51,839 bases of DNA, taken from the NCBI RefSeq assembly GCF_900115495.1, contig NZ_FOWR01000035.1, positions 1 to 51,839 of the forward strand, given 5' to 3'. The stretch's first letter is position 1; each line of letters begins with the position of its first letter. A program made the position numbers and the translations under genes. This document shows, piece after piece, positions 44,269-51,839 of this stretch. This DNA comes from Enterovibrio norvegicus DSM 15893 (GTDB lineage: Bacteria > Pseudomonadota > Gammaproteobacteria > Enterobacterales > Vibrionaceae). Under the pieces are notes generated by a model. The model was not told the DNA's origin. It saw nothing but the letters and a program-made list of their open reading frames with translations, and ran no database searches.

Positions 44269-44553
44269 ATGAACAATATCGCAAAAACAAGCACATTCGC
44301 ATCTGTAGCACTGGCTCTAGCAATGAGCGCAAGCGTATCAGCCGCTGAACTTCCAGCGGGCAGCTCTGGTTCAGCGATTGGTGCGGGTGACAAAGTTCAC
44401 TGTTACGGCATCCACTCTTGTAAAGGCAACTCAGACTGTAAAACTGCTGAAAATGCGTGTAAAGGCCAGAACGTTTGTGCAGGTCATGGCTTTAAAGCAA
44501 TGGAAGCGAAAGAGTGCCTGAACGAAGGCGGCACTATCTCTGATATCAAGTAA
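44269..44553 (+). CDS. bufA: Bufferin-type metallophore precursor peptide (BufA family)
   Basis: 94 residues. A Sec signal (cleavage after VSA or SAA, about residue 25) is followed by a cysteine-rich core: [43 protein letters not shown], six cysteines at 45, 51, 57, 64, 70 and 83 in the CKG-type spacing of the BufA group (probably the BufA2 subtype). Such precursors are modified on Cys by a DUF692 (MNIO) enzyme to copper-binding heterocycles and exported to the periplasm. AGGA/GGAGATAG lies before the ATG. Followed 17 bp later by bufB and then bufC: a full RiPP locus. Confidence 0.85.
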   Translation: MNNIAKTSTFASVALALAMSASVSAAELPAGSSGSAIGAGDKVHCYGIHSCKGNSDCKTAENACKGQNVCAGHGFKAMEAKECLNEGGTISDIK

Positions 44554-44570
44554 TTTGTAGGAGAACGGAA

Positions 44571-45398
44571 ATGACTTCAGGCTTTGGCTTAGGATTACGC
44601 ACTCAACATTACAACGATTTTTTGACTGCGCCGCAGCCGGTAGATTGGCTCGAAGTCATTTCCGATAACTACATGGTCGATGGCGGCAAGCCATTGACCA
44701 TGCTAGACCGCATTCGTGCCGATTACCCCATGGCAATGCATGGTGTATCAATGTCGATAGGCTCTATCAATGGCCTTGATACAGACTACCTCAAGCGCCT
44801 CAAAAAACTTGAGCAACGCATAGAACCCATGTGGGTATCTGATCACCTTTGCTGGACAGGCGTACATGGACGAAAACTCCACGATTTAATGCCCCTGCCC
44901 TTTACGCAAGAAGCGCTCGACGTGGTGATCCGTAACGTTCACCAAGCACAAGATGCACTTCAGCGCCCTTTGGTGTTGGAAAACGTCTCTAGCTACGTGG
45001 AATTTACCTCGTCAGAAATGACGGAATGGGAATTTCTCGCAGCCATTCATAACGCTACCGGTGCAAAGCTGCTATTGGATATCAACAATATCTACGTCAG
45101 TGCCTTTAACCACGGCTTCTCATCCAAAGAATTTCTCAACGGCATTCCCATTGGCAGTGTTCAACAATTCCATTTAGCCGGTCACCAAAATAACGGCGAC
45201 CATTTGATCGACACACACGACCACCCCGTGTGCGACAGCGTTTGGACACTCTATCAACAAGCACTCGTTCGGTTTGGGGAAACCCCCACCATGATTGAGC
45301 GCGACGACAACATTCCCCCGCTGGACGAGCTATTGGAAGAACTCGATACCGCGCGAACGGTTGCACAAGCCATTCTGCATCCAAAGGTTGCCCTATGA
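44571..45398 (+). CDS. bufB: Multinuclear iron oxidase (MNIO, DUF692) BufB
   Basis: 275 residues, TIM-barrel DUF692 family. Metal-site motifs are present: [74 protein letters not shown] and [13 protein letters not shown] enzymes use two or three iron ions to oxidise cysteine (and in others Asn) in a leader-guided peptide; here the substrate should be the bufA product. GTAGGAG lies before the ATG. Overlaps bufC by 4 bp. Acts in the cytoplasm before export. Confidence 0.93.
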   Translation: MTSGFGLGLRTQHYNDFLTAPQPVDWLEVISDNYMVDGGKPLTMLDRIRADYPMAMHGVSMSIGSINGLDTDYLKRLKKLEQRIEPMWVSDHLCWTGVHGRKLHDLMPLPFTQEALDVVIRNVHQAQDALQRPLVLENVSSYVEFTSSEMTEWEFLAAIHNATGAKLLLDINNIYVSAFNHGFSSKEFLNGIPIGSVQQFHLAGHQNNGDHLIDTHDHPVCDSVWTLYQQALVRFGETPTMIERDDNIPPLDELLEELDTARTVAQAILHPKVAL

Positions 45399-46165
45399 AT
45401 CTGCTACAAATACAAGACGACTTTCAACGCACTGTATTGGCGAAAGAAAGCGCAGGCGCGGATTGGGTGACCAAGACAGCACCCGGTATTACACCTGAAC
45501 ACCGTATCGCCATTTATCACAATGCATACCGCGTGCGGTTAATGGATGTGCTGTGGGATACGTTTGAGCATACCGCGACCTACCTTGGCGATAATTGGTT
45601 TCGCCAGTTAGCTGCTAACTATGTGCAGACGCACCACTCCACCTTCAACAACATCGGCTTGTACGGTCAAACCTTCACGACATTTTTGGCTGAACAGCTT
45701 CCCAATGATTTGGAAGTGGCAGAATTAGCCACATTAGATTGGACGTTGCGTCGCACCTTCGACGGCGGTAACAGCACAGTGATGACCATGGACGATCTGC
45801 AGCAACTTGCCAGCAGTGACCCAGAAAATTTTGCGCTACACCCTGTCACTACCCTGACCATCAATACCCTGCAATTCAACACGCTGGAAATCTGGCACGC
45901 CATCGATCAGGATGAAACACCACCCGAGGTTGCGCCACTTCCTCACTCCATCGACATACTGATTTGGCGCAAGGGCGATTCGCCGCATTTTCGCAGTATT
46001 TCACCGTTGGAATCTGCTGCGATTGGCTATGTGCGTGAGGGCAACACGCTAAATGATATTGGCGCGAGACTGGTGGAGAGCTTCCCAGAAGAAGACGTGT
46101 CGATGATATTCGGCCAGCTACTCCAACAATGGATTGGCGATGAAGTGCTGGCGGTAAAATCATAA
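45395..46165 (+). CDS. bufC: DUF2063 partner protein BufC
   Basis: 256 residues. The DUF2063 N-terminus is visible: [22 protein letters not shown], then [47 protein letters not shown], the family core. The C-terminal domain ends in [21 protein letters not shown]. In characterised systems DUF2063 proteins bind the precursor peptide and deliver it to the MNIO enzyme. Four-base overlap with bufB means coupled translation. No transporter or DoxX-type BufD follows. Confidence 0.92.
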   Translation: MNLLQIQDDFQRTVLAKESAGADWVTKTAPGITPEHRIAIYHNAYRVRLMDVLWDTFEHTATYLGDNWFRQLAANYVQTHHSTFNNIGLYGQTFTTFLAEQLPNDLEVAELATLDWTLRRTFDGGNSTVMTMDDLQQLASSDPENFALHPVTTLTINTLQFNTLEIWHAIDQDETPPEVAPLPHSIDILIWRKGDSPHFRSISPLESAAIGYVREGNTLNDIGARLVESFPEEDVSMIFGQLLQQWIGDEVLAVKS

Positions 46166-46185
46166 CGGTGACGAATGAGAAAAGC

Positions 46186-47085
46186 TTATTTCACTTTGAT
46201 GGGTATTTGCAGTGAAAAGGTGACACCGCCAGTATCAGACAGATCAATGTCTCGGATCATTTCTACCAAAACGCCTGTTACATCAACAGACAGTTGCTCT
46301 TGTTCTGTACGCTGAAATAAAGATTCAATGGCAGCGATATAACCGATATCCGACGCCACATAGACATCACAACACAAAAAATACCCTTCTTGGATAACGT
46401 TATCGTATTCCTCATTGTCCACCTGCCAATCGCCAATCACAGTTTCAATTTCTTCCCATGATTTCTCTATGTCTTTGATCGGCGTAATGCCCATGAGCCG
46501 AACAGCTTTCTCACCATAGGCATTGAATACCTTGTCCCAGTTGCGGTCATCAAGGGCTATCTTTTTCATCCCTCTTTGCGGGTACCAAACCAACTCGGTC
46601 GGCATCGCTTGCGCTAATTCTTGCTCCAGCGTGTTCCCTTCGCCCGGGTGCGCCAACTTGTTCATCAACGCCACCGTTTCATTCGCGGTGGATGTAATCC
46701 CCATTTTTCGGATCTGTTTTGCAGTCACACCCAATTCACGTTTAAGTGCTTTCCCTAATGCTTGAGAGGAAGAAAAGCCGCAATGTTGTGCGATTTCAGT
46801 GATGGTCCAAGGTGCATTTTTCATCAACAGATTCACTGCCCGCTGTAATCGCAGTCGGCCTAAGTAATGCCCGGGCGTTTCATGGAACAGATCCGTAAAT
46901 TGACGATGAAAATGATAAGGAGAAATAGCACTTTTCGTGGCAATTTGTTCCCATGAAAGCTGATCATCAAGATGTTTGTGCATCAAAGTCAGTGCATGTA
47001 TGAAACGTTTACGCAAATGCTCAGGAAGTTGTTCGAGCAAGGCAACTTCAGGAACGAGGTAAAAAGGGGATGGGGGTTCAGTCAT
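46186..47085 (-). CDS. AraC family regulator with GyrI-like effector domain
   Basis: 299 residues. An N-terminal AraC double helix-turn-helix (about 30-130; SWEQIATKSAISPYHFHRQFTDLFHETPGHYLGRLRLQRAVNLL and ITEIAQHCGFSSSQALGKALKRELG) is followed by a C-terminal GyrI/Rob-like ligand domain (about 160-295; KKIALDDRNW... VDVTGVLVEMIRDIDL). This order (HTH first) is that of Rob and related multidrug sensors. It is transcribed in the same direction as, and 59 bp after, the RND pump, which makes it the likely regulator. Convergent with bufC. Confidence 0.93.
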   Translation of the reverse strand: MTEPPSPFYLVPEVALLEQLPEHLRKRFIHALTLMHKHLDDQLSWEQIATKSAISPYHFHRQFTDLFHETPGHYLGRLRLQRAVNLLMKNAPWTITEIAQHCGFSSSQALGKALKRELGVTAKQIRKMGITSTANETVALMNKLAHPGEGNTLEQELAQAMPTELVWYPQRGMKKIALDDRNWDKVFNAYGEKAVRLMGITPIKDIEKSWEEIETVIGDWQVDNEEYDNVIQEGYFLCCDVYVASDIGYIAAIESLFQRTEQEQLSVDVTGVLVEMIRDIDLSDTGGVTFSLQIPIKVK

Positions 47086-47144
47086 TGGTGCCAGAAAGCA
47101 TGGGACAATAAGGTTACTATCGCCCCAATACTCCCTAAAATCAA

Positions 47145-50100
47145 TTACACAGCGCTCAAAGACAACTCATCGTCCACTTTCGGTAACTTGCGTGTTGTCA
47201 TCCCCAGCAACACAGGAATCAAAATCAAGGTAACGACAGTTGCAAACAACTCACCAAACACCAAAGAAACAGCGGCTGGTTTTAAATACTGTGCCTGCTC
47301 AGCCGTTTCGCTAAGCAGCGGAATCAATCCACACACCGTGGTGATCGTGGTCAGAAATATCGCCCGAAAGCGGCTTGTTCCCGCAGTGATCAAAGCGTCT
47401 TTTAATGGCATGCCATGTCGATACTCTTCGTTGAACCGCGTAATGAGCACCAAGGAATCGTTGATAACGATGCCTGTCATTGCCATCATGCCAAACATCG
47501 ACAACAAGCTGATCGGCAAATCCATCACGTAGTGCCCGAATATCGCCCCAGCAAACCCAAAAGGGATTATCGCCATGATAATAAATGGCTGCCAATAGGA
47601 CTGGAGCGGCACCGCAAGCAAGATGTAAATCAACAAAAGTGTCAGCACCATCGCTGATGTAAACCCATCAGATACATCATCGATTTCTTCAAATTCTCCC
47701 CCCGCTTTGATCTCCACATCAGGATATTGGAGGTGCAATGTTTCGATCGTCTTTTCTAGCTGAATAAGTGTCTGTTCTGGCGCTTGGATATCGCGATTTT
47801 GTTTCCAATACAGATTCACCACCTGTTCGCGATTTCGACGATGAATGATCTGCGTTTCTTGCTCGTGTTGGAATGTCGCAATGTCGCCTAAGGGAACGCT
47901 CTCACCATTCGGCAATTTGACCAAAGCTTGTGCTAATTGCGCTAGCGTTTTACGTTCCTCTCGCGGGTATTTGAGCAGCAACTTAGTCTCTATACCTTGC
48001 TCCAATAAGCGATGGATCTCACGTTCTCCAAAGGCTTCTCCGGCCAACCGTGCCAATGTCGCTTGCGTCACCCCTAATTGCTGACCAAACGCATTTAGCA
48101 CTATGCGTACCTGAGGCTGTCCGGACTTCCCATCGTCATAAATGTCGGTGACACCTGGCAACGTTTCAAGTGTTTGAGCCAGTTGGCCCGCTACGCGTTT
48201 CGCTAACTCTCGATCTCTGGATGAAATAGACACATACGTGCCACCGATTGGTGAATCCGCAGCACTGAATTGCACGGAATACGCACCTTCAATGGCGCCC
48301 GTTTGCGCCCGCCACTGATCAATCACCACGTTCCCAGGCAATACACTTAATGCTTCATGGGTTAACTCTACGGTGATTTCTATACTGCCATGACCATCCG
48401 ACCAAGCCAGCACGTTCACCAACGGTGACGCAACCAGTGGATAGTCATCTTTCAATGCCTGTGCAACGGCCTCAATAGCGGATTCCGTTTGAAACAATGC
48501 CTGTTGTTGCAGTGGAAATGGCGCGCCGTCTTCCAGCGAGATTTTTGCCGTGACATAACGACCTGGAATATCGGGGAAAATAGCGCTTCTTATCGATCCT
48601 GTTGACCACATCCCATAGGCCAGCACCACGGCTGCAACAAACCCTAATAGCGACGCTAACTTGTATTCTAACGCCACTTTTAACAGGGGTTTGTAGACAT
48701 GCATGTTGACTGTTTTTAACCCTTGCTGGGCGGCTTTTTGAACGCGCCCGATTGCACTTTTTGATGGTTTTTGCGGGGACAGGTGCGCCAAATGTGAGGG
48801 TAAAATTAGCTTGCTTTCAATCAGGGAGAAGATCAGCGCAAAAATGACGACCGCAGAAAAACCTGCCAGCACTTTGGCTAAATCGTTATCGATCCAAAGC
48901 ATGGGCGAGAATGCCGCGATGGTCGTCAATACACCAAACACGGTCGCAACAGATACCGAATGCACCCCTTGCCACGCGGCCTCTTGACCATTTAGCCCTT
49001 TTGCGCGTTCATCATAAATGGATTCACCAACCACCACAGCATCATCGACCAATATCCCCAGCACTAAGATGAAACCAAACAAGGTAATATCATTAAGGCT
49101 ATAGTTTGCCAATTGCATGGCCCCTAGCGTGCCAGCCAAAGCAACGGGGATTCCCACAGCCACCCAAAACGCGAGCTTCAGTTCAAGAAAGAGACCAAGC
49201 AATAAGATGATGATTGCCAACCCCTGCCACGCATTGTCGCCCAACCTGAAAAGCTGATCCTCAATATAGGGGGCCATATCCGCCATTGTGTCTAACACAA
49301 TGTCCGATGGCAGAATGTGACGTTGTGCCGCCAAGGTTTCTTCTATGGCCTTGCTGACGCTCAGTAAATTGTCGGTCTGGCTGGTGCTGATCAACAAAGC
49401 AATGGCGTTCTGTCCATTGTTTCTTACAATTGCACCGCTTTGCTCATAACCTCGGCGTAACATAGCAATCTCACCCAGATACACCGTACCCGAGGGCCCA
49501 GCGACAATCGCTAATCGATGTAGCTTTTGAATATCATCTGCGTAACCATCGCCGCGAATGATCATACGGCCTTTATCACTGACTAATTCACCCGTGCGGG
49601 ACTCCAGCGACCGCTGTTCAATAAGCGTCGCCAAATCATCTAAACTGAGCCCCAATTTTTTAAGCTCTGCAGGGTCTGGTTCTATAACCAACTCTGGGAA
49701 GCGACTGCCCCAGTTAGTAACATTTGAGATCTGAGCATGCTTCTTAAGTGCCTGTTCGACTTGCCTCGCAATGGGCTGTAATTCGTGGTCACTGCGCGGA
49801 GCAGACACCACAACAAATGCAGCAAGATTAGTAAATTCATTTCGGACAACTTGCGGTTTTTCTGCCTGTGTGGGAAACGCATTAATTGTATTCACCCGGT
49901 TGCGAATGTCATCCAGCAATTGATTAAGATCAGCACTGCTGGTTTTTCGCACCACCACGCTCGACTGCCCTGCACTTGATTGACTGGTGATGTGTTTGAT
50001 GCCCGCCACGCCGCTAATGGCTTCTTCAATTCGCTGTGTAACGCTTTCATCAATCTGCTTGGCTGTGCCTCCGGGATACGCCACAGTGATCATGACTGAC

Positions 50101-50231
50101 GAAGGCGCAATCTGAGGAAAGGATTCAACCCGTAATTGCCCAGCAGCCATCACACCACTCACAATAATGGCAATCATCAACAGGTTCGCGCCAACAGGAT
50201 TATGAATGAACCACTTGGTGAGCCAATTCAT
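47145..50231 (-). CDS. RND efflux transporter, inner-membrane pump
   Basis: 1028 residues, the usual length for AcrB/MexF-type HAE-1 or related pumps. The N-terminus FIHNPVGANLLMIAIIVSGVMAAGQLRVESFP, the helix-4 motif GILVDDAVVVGESIYDE with the paired aspartates of the proton relay, and QLANYSLNDITLFGFILV are all present; a second repeat has MTGIVINDSLVLITRFNEEYR. Twelve transmembrane helices and two large periplasmic loops are inferred. The N-terminal sequence is of the type common in marine bacteria (VexH-like) rather than classical AcrB. Overlaps the adaptor gene by 4 bp. No outer-membrane factor is encoded here, so a chromosomal TolC is presumably used. Confidence 0.95.
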   Translation of the reverse strand: MNWLTKWFIHNPVGANLLMIAIIVSGVMAAGQLRVESFPQIAPSSVMITVAYPGGTAKQIDESVTQRIEEAISGVAGIKHITSQSSAGQSSVVVRKTSSADLNQLLDDIRNRVNTINAFPTQAEKPQVVRNEFTNLAAFVVVSAPRSDHELQPIARQVEQALKKHAQISNVTNWGSRFPELVIEPDPAELKKLGLSLDDLATLIEQRSLESRTGELVSDKGRMIIRGDGYADDIQKLHRLAIVAGPSGTVYLGEIAMLRRGYEQSGAIVRNNGQNAIALLISTSQTDNLLSVSKAIEETLAAQRHILPSDIVLDTMADMAPYIEDQLFRLGDNAWQGLAIIILLLGLFLELKLAFWVAVGIPVALAGTLGAMQLANYSLNDITLFGFILVLGILVDDAVVVGESIYDERAKGLNGQEAAWQGVHSVSVATVFGVLTTIAAFSPMLWIDNDLAKVLAGFSAVVIFALIFSLIESKLILPSHLAHLSPQKPSKSAIGRVQKAAQQGLKTVNMHVYKPLLKVALEYKLASLLGFVAAVVLAYGMWSTGSIRSAIFPDIPGRYVTAKISLEDGAPFPLQQQALFQTESAIEAVAQALKDDYPLVASPLVNVLAWSDGHGSIEITVELTHEALSVLPGNVVIDQWRAQTGAIEGAYSVQFSAADSPIGGTYVSISSRDRELAKRVAGQLAQTLETLPGVTDIYDDGKSGQPQVRIVLNAFGQQLGVTQATLARLAGEAFGEREIHRLLEQGIETKLLLKYPREERKTLAQLAQALVKLPNGESVPLGDIATFQHEQETQIIHRRNREQVVNLYWKQNRDIQAPEQTLIQLEKTIETLHLQYPDVEIKAGGEFEEIDDVSDGFTSAMVLTLLLIYILLAVPLQSYWQPFIIMAIIPFGFAGAIFGHYVMDLPISLLSMFGMMAMTGIVINDSLVLITRFNEEYRHGMPLKDALITAGTSRFRAIFLTTITTVCGLIPLLSETAEQAQYLKPAAVSLVFGELFATVVTLILIPVLLGMTTRKLPKVDDELSLSAV

Positions 50232-51358
50232 TGCGCCACCTCCTGCACGTTCAAGCGCTGAGGAGAAACATGCTTACCGGGCAACATGGACATCAACGGA
50301 TACGCCACTACACGGCGCGGATTATCCCGCTCAGTATCAAAGCGAACAAACACCGTATCTTGAACTTGCCCGACGGGCACGACCCACTCTTTTTGCAGGC
50401 GATCTTGCTTGTCTATCGTCCAAACATAACCATCGCGTGTCATCGCACTCAACGGCAAGGCAGAAACCTGTTGTTGCTCCCCCAAATTGACGACCACACT
50501 GACCTGCTGATTGGGAAGAAGGCGAGGCTCGTGCTGGTAAGGATAGCTGACCGATAACACCACCTTTCTTTGACGCGTTGCTTCATCAGCTTGTGGAGAC
50601 ACATAGCGTACATCTGCCGGCCATTCATTTGCGTTGCGATCAACAATGCGAATCTCAGGCACAATCAACGCAGATTGCACCTTCTGCCAATCCATTTCTG
50701 ACACAGGCAATTCAATATCTATTGACGCACTCGCCGCCAATTCAAATGCGACTTGCCCAGCAACCAACCATTCTCCCGGACTGATGTTGCGACGCATGAT
50801 CACAGCATCAAACGGTGCAACAATATTCGCGTCTCTTAGCAAAACATCCGCGCTCTCATAGGCTTGCTTGGCTCTGTTTAATTCTGCTTTTGCAGCAGCA
50901 ACTTGAGGCTCCTTTCGTGCAAATGGCGAGCTTTTTGTAAGCGATAGCATACGCAATGCTACCGTCTGTTCATGCTCTGCTTTTTTAAGGTTTAATTCCG
51001 CTTGTTTGAGGTCACTGTTTGCCTGCGCCATATTGGATACCAACAGACTGGTATTTAAACGTGCTAACTCCGTGCCTTTCTGCACCAATATGCCCGGCTC
51101 AATGTTTGGATTTAGCCACGCCAATCTGGCGCTGCTGGAAGCTTTCAACTGCACAGGCCAGCGCGCCGAGGTTGTCGCCAACAAGGTCAAACTCGATGCA
51201 TGTGCACTTGGGGTAACGTCTAGTACAGACACGGGGGCTAACACTGGCGGCTTTTCTTTCACCTTTTGCACGTCTGGCTCGAGTTCGTCAACAATCACCA
51301 AGGCAAAAAAAATCGCGAGACACCCAGCACCAACCGCAAGAATCTTTTTACGCTTCAT
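50228..51358 (-). CDS. RND efflux periplasmic adaptor (HlyD/MFP)
   Basis: 376 residues. An N-terminal membrane anchor (VGAGCLAIFFALVIVDEL) is followed by a beta-barrel/lipoyl segment (ARLAWLNPNIEPGILVQKGTELARLN), a coiled-coil hairpin (about 105-180; AQANSDLKQAELNLKKAEHE), the second lipoyl half (DANIVAPFDAVIMRRNISPGEWLVAGQ) and a membrane-proximal domain. It bridges the pump and a TolC-like channel. The cysteine in GAGCLA lies inside the predicted membrane anchor; a lipobox reading (GAGC) is possible but residue spacing is less typical. GGGAGG lies 6 nt before the ATG. First gene of the pump-regulator operon. Confidence 0.93.
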   Translation of the reverse strand: MKRKKILAVGAGCLAIFFALVIVDELEPDVQKVKEKPPVLAPVSVLDVTPSAHASSLTLLATTSARWPVQLKASSSARLAWLNPNIEPGILVQKGTELARLNTSLLVSNMAQANSDLKQAELNLKKAEHEQTVALRMLSLTKSSPFARKEPQVAAAKAELNRAKQAYESADVLLRDANIVAPFDAVIMRRNISPGEWLVAGQVAFELAASASIDIELPVSEMDWQKVQSALIVPEIRIVDRNANEWPADVRYVSPQADEATRQRKVVLSVSYPYQHEPRLLPNQQVSVVVNLGEQQQVSALPLSAMTRDGYVWTIDKQDRLQKEWVVPVGQVQDTVFVRFDTERDNPRRVVAYPLMSMLPGKHVSPQRLNVQEVAQ

Positions 51359-51817
51359 GAGGTACCTCCCTGAATATCGACAGCAAGACAGCCGGCGAGA
51401 AGAGGCGGATATAGCGTAAGGATAAGATGATGGTTTTACTCAGTGACATAATGAACCCGACCAATGAATGTCGCGCCAGTATTGCCAATTATGTTAGAAA
51501 AAAAGTGTCCCAACTTGCTGTTTTAAATATTCCAGCCACTGGTGTTTTGATTGCGAGATTGCGAGATTGCGAGATTGCGAGATTGCGAGATTGCGAGATT
51601 GCGAATCAGTGTGGGTGCGGTCCCTGAGTTGGGGCAAGAGTAACAACCACACCGCCCTTTTCTTCGCCACGATCTCTTATCTGCTCTTTCTAGCCTCTCG
51701 CAATCTCAATCCTCGCCTCTGCGTTACCCTCTCTCGCTCTTCCCAGATGTATGGACTCCCTCCCCACAGGGGGTTACGGTCTTAATCCGACGAAAGATTA
51801 GCCAAAGGAGTCCATAC
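51359..51817. other. Intergenic region with tandem octamers and inverted repeats
   Basis: 459 bp between the adaptor and the CDS at the window edge. It holds the octamer array at 51549-51604, a pyrimidine-rich stretch (51685-51743) containing CTCGCAATCTC, which is complementary to the array, and the IR at 51747-51819. No gene seen; an open frame at 51427-51627 is mostly the array. Confidence 0.6.
51549..51604. repeat. Octanucleotide tandem array (GAGATTGC)6-7
   Basis: Six full GAGATTGC units at 51555-51602, preceded by GATTGC. There are no spacers, so this is not CRISPR. The complementary sequence GCAATCTC recurs at 51700-51707. Confidence 0.96.
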
Positions 51818-51819
51818 AT
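51747..51819 (+). promoter_or_regulatory. 13-bp inverted repeat covering a ribosome-binding site
   Basis: ATGTATGGACTCC (51747-51759) and GGAGTCCATACAT (51807-51819) are exact complements. The right arm contains the AAAGGAG ribosome-binding core (51804-51810) and the first two bases of the ATG. In RNA begun upstream of 51747 the stem would hide the start site. Confidence 0.7.
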
Positions 51820-51839
51820 GCGCAATCCTAATATATTGG
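51818..51839 (+). CDS. Start of an unknown CDS cut by the window edge
   Basis: An ATG at 51818 follows AAAGGAG with ideal 7-nt spacing and reads M-R-N-P-N-I-L before the window ends. Seven codons cannot identify it. The inverted repeat that sequesters its ribosome-binding site recalls how some insertion sequences protect transposase translation from outside transcripts, so a transposase is one possibility (inference). Confidence 0.4.

Noticed and set aside
51549-51604. CRISPR-like array
   Set aside because: The octamers are contiguous with no spacers and no cas genes nearby.

Overview
The window reads as chromosomal DNA of a marine gammaproteobacterium, most likely Vibrionaceae (a Grimontia-, Enterovibrio- or Photobacterium-like member). 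This is an inference from gene content: a VctPDGC/FatBCDE-type siderophore importer, a BCCT osmolyte carrier, a YfbK-type vWA lipoprotein, an EIIC-EAL fusion, and a long intergenic hairpin of a kind I recall as dispersed in Vibrionaceae. There is no rRNA, tRNA or CRISPR, and no clear prophage.

Layout. 1-1923: the 3' end of a large RTX (type I secreted) repeat protein. 2218-2601: a DUF805 membrane protein. 2992-6569: a four-gene Fur-box-controlled siderophore ABC importer. It converges on a BCCT transporter (6735-8321) across a shared terminator, and a second DUF805 protein follows. 9546-13062: an EamA exporter, the ribosome-rescue factor arfB, a hexanucleotide repeat array, then an overlapping thioesterase-fetA-fetB operon. 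13625-15817: an unrecognised secreted HExxH protein behind a 560-bp AT-rich region carrying two identical 12-bp palindromes. 15986-20011: a short MCP, a YkgJ-family protein and a polar amino-acid ABC importer.

20365-28377 is the most distinctive stretch. It holds a vWA lipoprotein, an ECF sigma factor overlapping a probable membrane anti-sigma protein, two spondin-domain proteins, a DUF2076 protein, a C1q/TNF-like secreted protein and a triple-CHRD lipoprotein. These extracellular-matrix-type domains form a cell-surface locus that may be driven by its own sigma factor.

28771-33916: an Asp/Glu racemase-like enzyme divergent from an RpiR regulator, then pepT and a modF with a degenerate first ATPase half. 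33971-38214: two EAL (c-di-GMP phosphodiesterase) proteins, one REC-EAL and one EIIC-EAL, flanking a 920-bp AT-rich gap. 38406-41218: a DnaQ-like exonuclease, a Rof-like protein, an AhpD-like protein and a LysR regulator. 41333-43647: an envelope operon (beta-barrel, luciferase-like DUF5519 protein, lipoprotein). 44269-46165: a complete bufferin-type RiPP locus (bufA-bufB-bufC), probably for copper. 46186-51358: an RND efflux pump and adaptor with an AraC/GyrI-like regulator. The window ends in an octanucleotide repeat and an inverted repeat that covers the ribosome-binding site of a CDS running off the edge, possibly an insertion-sequence end.

All calls rest on reading motifs and gene order. 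No homology search was run.
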